Shown here piece by piece: positions 27,801 through 33,628 of a DNA stretch of 33,628 nucleotides. The notes under the pieces were generated by a model, which was given only the letters and a program-made list of their open reading frames with translations, had not been told where the DNA came from and did no database searches. A program made the position numbers and the translations under genes. Location: assembly GCA_023807065.1 (NCBI GenBank), contig JAJJLU010000530.1, positions 1 to 33,628 on the forward strand. The letters run 5' to 3'. Each line of letters starts with the position of its first letter. The first letter of the stretch is position 1. Source of the stretch: Isotricha intestinalis. Lineage: Eukaryota > Ciliophora > Litostomatea > Vestibuliferida > Isotrichidae.

Positions 27801-27922
27801 TTCCTTCTATGAATGAAGAATTTAGATTTAGTTTAAGATGTAAAAATAATGATTTGAATAAGTATCAAAATTTACTTTTAGATATTTATGCTGTTGTTAA
27901 AATGTGGGTTAATCCAAATTAA
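24899..27922 (+). CDS. AP2A: AP-2 complex subunit alpha (alpha-adaptin)
   Basis: A 1007-residue large adaptin. The N-terminus aligns closely with AP-2 alpha: KGLQIFINDIRECQTKESEA (human [20 protein letters not shown]), then LTGYEKKKCIWKLLYIYILG and IDFGH. The triple Lys after GYE is at the PIP2-binding position of the alpha trunk, so membrane recruitment is probably conserved. The trunk of helical repeats runs to about 630, with RRALDLLFLTC and YATDFLWYIDVCIKMLEVAG as clear landmarks. An Asn-rich hinge lies at about 660-700, much shorter than in animals. The C-terminal part (about 770-1007) is the sandwich and platform appendage that binds endocytic accessory proteins. AP-2 links clathrin to cargo at the plasma membrane. 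Length is usual for the family. No intron is needed. Confidence 0.93.
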   Translation: MNITPNQNYNVIKGLQIFINDIRECQTKESEAKRVDKELDKIRKKLNTSGTLTGYEKKKCIWKLLYIYILGYKIDFGHNYCCDLITSVKYSEKMAGYIAMSILFKESTNEIGIMINSIRNDLFNRNSFSQSMALTLACNLNNMELIEAISESVFTIITKYQERQPYIIKKALITLTKIFKMKKDLHDPGKLAGSLYKMVDMNNFEWLLSVSTLVYNCVLMFGSSGYEKVIMRLLNDILYSFIEKKKDCPPEYIYYHIKNPWLQIKILKILELCEPNILDDNSLNNLKEYIDYFGKKSKTIVTEYKRFQRYYAEYCIFFEIVNVIDHYNLKMHFKVFDTYVSILGSFLMDDTKRFPNTDINTKYLALDGMAKLSKYSNGNKILKEHSNIILQSLRDNDVSIRRRALDLLFLTCTQESVKMICKELLIYLKEDEPQLKEDITLKIAILSEKYATDFLWYIDVCIKMLEVAGDFVSDDIIYRIVQIVIGFEGKEADQQIQIHACDKCINLLKKDYAFESVVRLSSLILGEFGFLEFKKSELDSQNNNNPEFEVMTLEKQADLLWKHTPNCNNLTINCILDTMMKFTTYDTNFREYAIPRFEQYLESWDTELQQRSIEYIILSKLDGEDSDIPNMTEIRQKVFGRMPLYPSSFFNNSMLMRKLQKSGNALYSNKQNTNNQNMNKLNNNNNLNEGNIDNASNLLRNSNNINPGENPFINSELYKKDPNGFAARINKYPQNAILIDRNSINNFDMFKSLLTSGNSQSGIIYSDPNSIKVSLMIKRLDKGILGFIFAFTPFSSGNEKVENIDFSLGNYTSNDKLMISISKVKYDNVPQLMMKVQINEMFEEPPLINLKCNLGIKNIEAQFSIPLLITKFLEPYETTVENYTPLWYEYTNSTDDNYGRLDSIMYNPMANSGRSIMDFLKKFGMLMQNLNFKVFAPEDRFNFHEIEGCSVFNGKNTSIPILFQTSFLPSMNEEFRFSLRCKNNDLNKYQNLLLDIYAVVKMWVNPN

Positions 27923-28294
27923 GAAAAATGAGATTATTTAAAAAACAAATTTAAATAACTAAAATTCTATGATATTAGTTTAGGATTGAAATAAATAAAA
28001 TATTATTAATTCATAAAAACTATCTTAAATTATTTAAATATATAATAAATAATAAAAATATTCATAAAATAAATTATAAATAGATTTTAAAAACTCATTG
28101 AATATATTTAGAAAACAATAAAAAGAGGAAAATGAATTTAATATACATTTCTTTCTAAAATATATAACTTTAAAAATATAAGATAATAATGTTAGAGTAA
28201 TTAATAATTTAATTATTTTTTATTATCCTTTAAGATAATTCAATATATAGAATATATATATCAATATATATAATATCAGTTTAAAACTCAATTA
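27923..28294. other. Convergent 3' spacer
   Basis: A 372-base spacer between the ends of alpha-adaptin (+) and the channel gene (-). It is nearly all A and T with imperfect AT-palindromic runs around 28245-28275. I see no gene or RNA in it. Confidence 0.55.
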
Positions 28295-31200
28295 TTAAGT
28301 TTTTTTTTCTAAATTTTGAACAAATTTTATAAAAGAATTTGAAATATTTTTTGAAAGCAAACTAAAAGCTAAAAAATCATCTCCTTCATCATCATATTCA
28401 CTTTCATCATCTCTTTTTTCAAATATCATCATTAAATTACCATTTCTTTGGAATTGAGGATTATTATTAATAACAAAACCTTCTTCTTGAATTTTATAAA
28501 GTTCATTCTCATTAAGATAATGATAAAGAATAAAAAACTTAATCATAATTTTATAAATTAAAATTTGAACTTTTTTAAAATAATAATTGGGGTTAACCCT
28601 TTCATTTTTGAATAACAATTTCCTAATCCCTCTAATTAAAACTCTAATATTTAGAAATTTTAAAAATTTTAAAAAATTTTCTGAGTATTTAACTCTATAA
28701 GGAAGAATTGTTAAAGCTCTTTCTAAATCAATATTACCTTCAATATCAGCTAATTTATCCAAAAGAGATCTAAATTTAATTTTGAAAGATTCTTTCAAGT
28801 ATTTATTTTCTAAATTTATTATTCCTCCATTTTCTATTCTTTTTGCTCTCCCTAATTCAGATTCTATTGTAAAAGAATCTTGATTATAACTATTTGTTCT
28901 TGTTAAATTCATATTACTTATTGAATGAGATCTTGAACTTTTATTATCTGAATCTGATGAAACATCATGTAACTTTTTTTTCTTTACTAAATTTAATCTT
29001 TCATATATTTCATATAATGATATTATTTTTTTCTTTTCTTTAAATCTTAAATCCGAGAATACTCTTCTTAATTCTATAATATAATCTTTTGTAAATTCTG
29101 TTTCTATTTGATTGTCAGGTTCAACCAATTTTTCTTTATAACATATTTTCCAAAAATTTAATAAGTCTTCTATAAATGATAATAATAACATAAAAGGTAA
29201 AAAAATTAAATTTATTATAAATCTTGCTTTTCTTCTTTTTTCAAGATAAATAACTTTTAAACCAAAATTTCTTTTATATATAAAATCATACAATAAATGA
29301 TAATAACTCTTACCTAAAGTAAAAGGAAAACAAAGAACGCTTAAAATTAATATATATATAAAATATGAAAAAGAAAGAAAAACATAACCAATTTTACAAA
29401 ATAAATCATTACAAAATTTCAAATCAATTTTATCTTCTGCAAGAAATTCAAATAAAAAAAAAAAAATAGTTATAAAATTTATTGGAGGTGGTAAAAAAAT
29501 TAAATAACTATATTTATCATCCCATTTTATTTTTTCATGAATTAAAATAAGTATAGCTCTACTTTCAGCATCAGCATTTTCAACCTCGTTATTAAATAAA
29601 TTATTAATGATACCAACAATTAAATTAAATAACATAATATTAGAAAGAGTAGTAAAAGCCATTAAAAAAATATATCCGAAAACTTCTAAATGAGTAAATT
29701 TATCAAATTCAACTTGTCCAAAAGCAGTTCCAAAAAGTGTTATAAAACTATCATAAAAAAAATCAAAATCTGAATTTGAATGTTGGAAAAAAAGAGTGAA
29801 ACATTGACCAAATAAAAATATAATACAAACTACAATAATCATAAAAGCAAAAACTTGCCAAAAAATATTAATTAATATTCTTATAAAAGGTCCATAAATA
29901 TAAGATGCTGAAATAAATGACATTATTTTTAACCATAACATTATTAATATTAATGATACTAAAATTGAATCTACAAATATATTTCTTCTATCTGAGATAT
30001 CTGAGCTTATTCTTTCAGGTAATTTTATATAAAAACAAATACTACAAAACAAACATATTATTAATATTAATATTTCTAATTTTTTTATTGTGACTTTTCT
30101 TCCTGTTTTGTAAAAAAAAATAAATTTTAAAATATAATCAAGATAAATTGATAATAATAAAATATTTCCTGTATTTTCACTGTATTTAAACATTTCATGA
30201 TTTTCAGAGTGATCACTAGGTAAACTATAAACAATATATTCATAATAAATACAAATAATAAAAATGAAAATAGTTTTCATAAGATATTTTGAGGATGAAT
30301 TATATTTAAAAGTATGATATTGAAATTTAAAAGTAGCATATTTAGGAAAATAATCTATAGAATAAACTTGTTCAAAAGTTTCATAATATTCATTAGTAAA
30401 TAATATTCTACTTATTCTTAAATATCTTAAACAATTATATTCATATCCATTTCCATACCAAATTTTTTGAACAATTCCTCCAATACTATTATCAGATAAT
30501 AAATTAAAAAATTTATTTTCAGCATAAATATTTAACGCATTTCTTCCTTTATGATCAAATTGTTCTCTTAAAAAGAAATTAAGCATATCTTCATCTTTAA
30601 TAGAAGATTGTATTTTTTCTCCTAAGTCTAAAATTTCATCAGCTACAGCTCTTGCTTTATACATTAATTTATTATTTAATTTACCTAATTTTAATAATAA
30701 TTCCGCAGCCAAACCTATAAAAAGTAAAGGTTCTTTACATCTAGTTAAAGCATCTTCATTAGTAGTATAAATTAATAAAAAAGAAAAAATTTTATGAAAA
30801 TTATTTCTGTTTAAAGAATTTTCATCAATACTATTCAACAAACATAAAGCATCAGAAACATACTCTCCAAATCTTAATTGGTCAATTAAAACATTTTGTA
30901 CATTAATTTGAAAATCAATTTGTTCTAAATTTTCAATTTTAATATCTACAACAGAGCTCCTTATCTTTTTATTTCTTTGAGATTTTTTTCTTCTAGGAGT
31001 AGTAATTTTTAAAGAAGGACTAGATAATAAATTATCAGAAGATTTATAAGTTTGTTTAGATTTTTCATCAACACTTGCAGAATCGTTACTATATTTAGAA
31101 CTAACATGTGGACAAAAAGCACTTTTTCTAAATTTTTGACCGTTGTTATTTCCATATTTTTTTGGAGAAAAATAATCACTTTCATTGTCTTCGTTTCCTA

Positions 31201-33505
31201 TTATAGACATATTAATTGAATTATCATTAAGAGAATTATCCATTGTTTCTACATTAATTGCAAATTTTTTTCTACTCCTTTTAGAATTTAATAATACTAC
31301 TGATTTTTGTTTTTTAATTAAATTAAATTTCTCTATTTTTCCTAAAGCTGAAAAATTTATACTCTCTGATTTTTTATTAGTTGATAATGGAGTTATTAAA
31401 TTAATTTTTGGAAGTTCTTTTGTACTATATCCTTTTGAATCTCTTAATTTTTTTCTACTAAATTTATTTCGTACTTTACTTAATAAACCTTGTTTTTTTT
31501 CTTTTCCAAATTCATTCGTATTAAATTTTTTAATTATATTTGTAAACGATTTATATGATTCTTCTTTTACATTAAAATTATCTTGAAGATATTTTGAAGA
31601 TAAATTTTTTTGAATTAAATTAGATGTTGTTGTTTGATATATACTTGAATAATTTGATATATAGGAATTTTCACTGTTTCTTAAATTTGATATATTTAAA
31701 TATCTTCTTGATACTTCACTTCCATATATTTCATCATCAATTGTATTATCTTCAGAATATGAATTTTTTGGAGGTCTTGATTCTTTTAAAAAATTTAACA
31801 AACTTTTACCTGTTCTTGCATGTTTAAAAGTAGCATTTTCTACTAATTGTCTTTTTGATTTATATTGAATTTTTGATATTAAACCTATATAATCATCATT
31901 TTTGGGAGGAGGACTATTTAAATAATCTCTACAAATATAAAATTTTAATAGATGTCTTGCTAATCTAAAATATTTTTTTATTAAACATATTTGCATATAT
32001 TTTGCTTTTACATTTGATACATTTAATGATATATCCATTATATCAATTGATATATCTTCATCATAATTTATACATAATTCATATATTTCTATTGGAAGAG
32101 CATTTATTTTATGATTTGATTTATAAGAGTCTATAAAAAACATTACTAATTCTTTTAAATCTGTTTTGAAAAATATTTCTAATAATTGCCTTAATGATGT
32201 TACAAAATTTAACTTAAGATCTTGTGTTATTTTTCTAATCGAATGATTTATTTTGGCTATTGTCTCTGAATATTCTAATGTTTTACTAATAGCATATTTT
32301 TTTTTTTGTTTAAATATACCATTAAATTGATTAGTTTGTAAAAAAAAATGATAAAATTTTTTCTCAGCATTCAAAGCTTTTAACTTAAGATTAGCTTCAT
32401 AAAACAAAGTTTCAACTAAATTACAACTTTGAATTGATTCTATATTAATTTCATAAATATTCCATAAATTAAACACTTCATTTTCTGCCATTTTTTTACC
32501 TATATTTTTCCATATCCTTCCTTCAGCACTTATATAACAAAATTCAATATTTTGAAAAAGAAGTTCAAATCCATAATAAAATTTTCTTCTTGCCGCATTA
32601 TTTAAAATTTTTCTAAAAACAAGTATTTCACTTTGTGTTAAAGACTCAAAATATTGTTTTTCAATAGTATTAGTTAAAAATAAATCTAAATTAAAATCAT
32701 CAATAAACTCACATTCTTCCATAAATGTTTTAAAATATTCATGATGTTTTTGTTTAATGACTCTTGCAGTATTTTTATAACCTAATAATGAAAGAAATAA
32801 TATTTCAACATCATATTCAATATTATAAACATTGTCTTCTTCAACAATTAAATTTTTAAACTGTTCTATTGTTTTATTTAGAAAACTTAAATCATCAAAT
32901 AATAAACTATTATTATTTGTTCCTATATGAGGATAAGTTTTTTTCTTTTCTATTCTTGGAAATTGAATTAATCCTTCTTCTTCATGTAAATGAAGCTCTG
33001 TTGCAATCACCAATAAATTTAAAATTATATTATTTCTTGTTATTATTATTAATTTTTTTTCTCTTTTTTTATTTTCTCCCTGATCAATTAAATCAAAACT
33101 TATGTTTAAATAATCAAAAATATTAAAATCTGGAAATTCTTTTATTGTGAAAAGTATATCTAAGTAATTATTAGTGAATAAATTTTTATATTTTTCTTTA
33201 AATTTATTTATCTTTGATTTATTATGATAAAGAGAAAAAAAAAAACTATTAATTAATGCAATGTTTGATTCTAAATATTCTATTTCACTTAAAGACATAA
33301 TTTTCCTTGGAGCATTTTGAGGTTGGTTATAATATGCAAAAAAACTATTTAATGGCATATTATCCAAACCGCTTTTTAGATTAATTTTCTTTTTTTTATA
33401 TCCTAAATAAACCATATTCGTATTTTGTTTATTATTATTTACAAATCTTTTTTCAATACTCATTTCAGAATTTTTTTCATTATTTGATTTAAATGAATTA
33501 TTCAT
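28295..33505 (-). CDS. TRP/polycystin-like cation channel, ion-transport domain
   Basis: A 1736-residue protein. The first 540 residues are mainly helical and soluble; 540-900 are Ser/Lys-rich linker with many potential phosphosites. Residues 900-1065 are again helical. A six-span ion-transport block starts near 1072 (MKTIFIFIICIYYEYIVYSL). A pore loop follows near 1250-1262 (FYDSFITLFGTAFGQVEF), then S6 near 1270-1295 (MLFNLIVGIINNLF). The single pore and single six-span unit point to a tetrameric TRP- or polycystin-type channel rather than a four-repeat Ca/Na channel. Unusually, three further hydrophobic stretches follow S6, near 1340, 1380 and 1435. The cytoplasmic end carries acidic EYDDEGDD. 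In ciliates such channels act in calcium-dependent ciliary and sensory responses, but ion selectivity cannot be read. Start is 72 bases from the divergent gene at the right edge. Confidence 0.75.
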   Translation of the reverse strand: MNNSFKSNNEKNSEMSIEKRFVNNNKQNTNMVYLGYKKKKINLKSGLDNMPLNSFFAYYNQPQNAPRKIMSLSEIEYLESNIALINSFFFSLYHNKSKINKFKEKYKNLFTNNYLDILFTIKEFPDFNIFDYLNISFDLIDQGENKKREKKLIIITRNNIILNLLVIATELHLHEEEGLIQFPRIEKKKTYPHIGTNNNSLLFDDLSFLNKTIEQFKNLIVEEDNVYNIEYDVEILFLSLLGYKNTARVIKQKHHEYFKTFMEECEFIDDFNLDLFLTNTIEKQYFESLTQSEILVFRKILNNAARRKFYYGFELLFQNIEFCYISAEGRIWKNIGKKMAENEVFNLWNIYEINIESIQSCNLVETLFYEANLKLKALNAEKKFYHFFLQTNQFNGIFKQKKKYAISKTLEYSETIAKINHSIRKITQDLKLNFVTSLRQLLEIFFKTDLKELVMFFIDSYKSNHKINALPIEIYELCINYDEDISIDIMDISLNVSNVKAKYMQICLIKKYFRLARHLLKFYICRDYLNSPPPKNDDYIGLISKIQYKSKRQLVENATFKHARTGKSLLNFLKESRPPKNSYSEDNTIDDEIYGSEVSRRYLNISNLRNSENSYISNYSSIYQTTTSNLIQKNLSSKYLQDNFNVKEESYKSFTNIIKKFNTNEFGKEKKQGLLSKVRNKFSRKKLRDSKGYSTKELPKINLITPLSTNKKSESINFSALGKIEKFNLIKKQKSVVLLNSKRSRKKFAINVETMDNSLNDNSINMSIIGNEDNESDYFSPKKYGNNNGQKFRKSAFCPHVSSKYSNDSASVDEKSKQTYKSSDNLLSSPSLKITTPRRKKSQRNKKIRSSVVDIKIENLEQIDFQINVQNVLIDQLRFGEYVSDALCLLNSIDENSLNRNNFHKIFSFLLIYTTNEDALTRCKEPLLFIGLAAELLLKLGKLNNKLMYKARAVADEILDLGEKIQSSIKDEDMLNFFLREQFDHKGRNALNIYAENKFFNLLSDNSIGGIVQKIWYGNGYEYNCLRYLRISRILFTNEYYETFEQVYSIDYFPKYATFKFQYHTFKYNSSSKYLMKTIFIFIICIYYEYIVYSLPSDHSENHEMFKYSENTGNILLLSIYLDYILKFIFFYKTGRKVTIKKLEILILIICLFCSICFYIKLPERISSDISDRRNIFVDSILVSLILIMLWLKIMSFISASYIYGPFIRILINIFWQVFAFMIIVVCIIFLFGQCFTLFFQHSNSDFDFFYDSFITLFGTAFGQVEFDKFTHLEVFGYIFLMAFTTLSNIMLFNLIVGIINNLFNNEVENADAESRAILILIHEKIKWDDKYSYLIFLPPPINFITIFFFLFEFLAEDKIDLKFCNDLFCKIGYVFLSFSYFIYILILSVLCFPFTLGKSYYHLLYDFIYKRNFGLKVIYLEKRRKARFIINLIFLPFMLLLSFIEDLLNFWKICYKEKLVEPDNQIETEFTKDYIIELRRVFSDLRFKEKKKIISLYEIYERLNLVKKKKLHDVSSDSDNKSSRSHSISNMNLTRTNSYNQDSFTIESELGRAKRIENGGIINLENKYLKESFKIKFRSLLDKLADIEGNIDLERALTILPYRVKYSENFLKFLKFLNIRVLIRGIRKLLFKNERVNPNYYFKKVQILIYKIMIKFFILYHYLNENELYKIQEEGFVINNNPQFQRNGNLMMIFEKRDDESEYDDEGDDFLAFSLLSKNISNSFIKFVQNLEKKT

Positions 33506-33577
33506 CTATGTTTATTTTAAATTAATTTATGAACATTTTTATTAATTTTCTAAATTATAAAATTAAATATTTTAAAG

Positions 33578-33628
33578 ATGTTAACTAAAGAAACTGAAGC
33601 TAAAATTTCTAAAATTTTAGTTACATTG
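33578..33628 (+). CDS. Start of an unidentified gene, cut by the window edge
   Basis: An ATG at 33578 opens 17 codons (MLTKETEAKISKILVTL) to the window end, with no stop. The A-rich leader, the divergent position 72 bases from the channel gene, and the amphipathic, non-random composition make a real N-terminus likely. Too little is present to name a family. Confidence 0.5.
   Translation, partial: MLTKETEAKISKILVTL

Noticed and set aside
6678..27922. The PX nexin, ARP1-like protein and alpha-adaptin as a membrane-traffic gene cluster.
   Set aside because: They are far apart, on different strands and separated by unrelated genes. Co-occurrence of common housekeeping genes is not evidence of linkage by function.
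28200..28290. AT-rich palindromic runs as an origin or mobile-element end.
   Set aside because: Such runs are expected by chance at this base composition. There are no target-site duplications or terminal repeats, and the site is just a convergent 3' spacer.
31185..31827. Long plus-strand open frames inside the channel gene.
   Set aside because: Leu/Phe-rich antisense shadows of an A+T-rich Asn/Lys/Ile coding strand. The minus-strand frame is a continuous protein with a recognisable channel domain.

Overview
This window is the left end of a eukaryotic chromosome, very probably a macronuclear chromosome of a ciliate. It opens with about four copies of a 7-base C-strand telomere repeat (CCCCAAT) and is extremely A+T-rich throughout. 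The genes are tightly packed, with Asn/Lys-rich low-complexity proteins and very short GT-AG introns (24-36 nt where I could place them). TAA and TAG act as ordinary stops, so this is not the Tetrahymena/Paramecium code. From memory, CCCCAAT telomeres, very high A+T and the standard code fit rumen litostome ciliates of the Entodinium kind; that assignment is inference. The right end of the window cuts through a gene, so the chromosome continues.

Layout. 1-31 is the telomere, followed by about 0.7 kb of A+T-rich subtelomere. Then come a TSR2-like ribosome biogenesis gene (-), an unrecognised low-complexity gene (+) and a strange mosaic gene (+) joining a PH-like domain, a kinase tail, a B-box-like zinc cluster and BspA/DUF285 repeats. 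After a decayed stretch come an NRF-6-like membrane acyltransferase (+), a PX sorting nexin (+), an ARP1-like actin-related protein (-), an unrecognised two-span membrane protein (+) and a WD40-like protein (+). Next are an ankyrin protein split by an intron or frameshift (-), a two-RRM protein of SECp43/NAM8 type with a 36-nt intron (+), a small coiled-coil protein (+) and ribosomal protein P2 (+).

The second half holds a previously hidden multi-exon gene (17264-18148, -), a large AMPK/MARK-type kinase with a KA1-like end (-) and a gene whose true 5' end lies in two small upstream exons (22851-24764, +). It ends with AP-2 alpha adaptin (+), a TRP/polycystin-like cation channel (-) and the start of a further gene (+) at the right edge.

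Most genes are conserved housekeeping or ciliate-type genes in unrelated pathways, and neither spacing nor order suggests an operon. Membrane traffic is represented by the PX protein, AP-2 alpha and ARP1; translation by TSR2, P2 and perhaps the RRM protein. I found no tRNA, rRNA, CRISPR array or intact mobile element. The most notable points are the mosaic gene and nearby relics of similar parts, the tiny introns that hide exons, two places where reading frames shift by +1, and unusual active-site residues in the ARP1-like protein.
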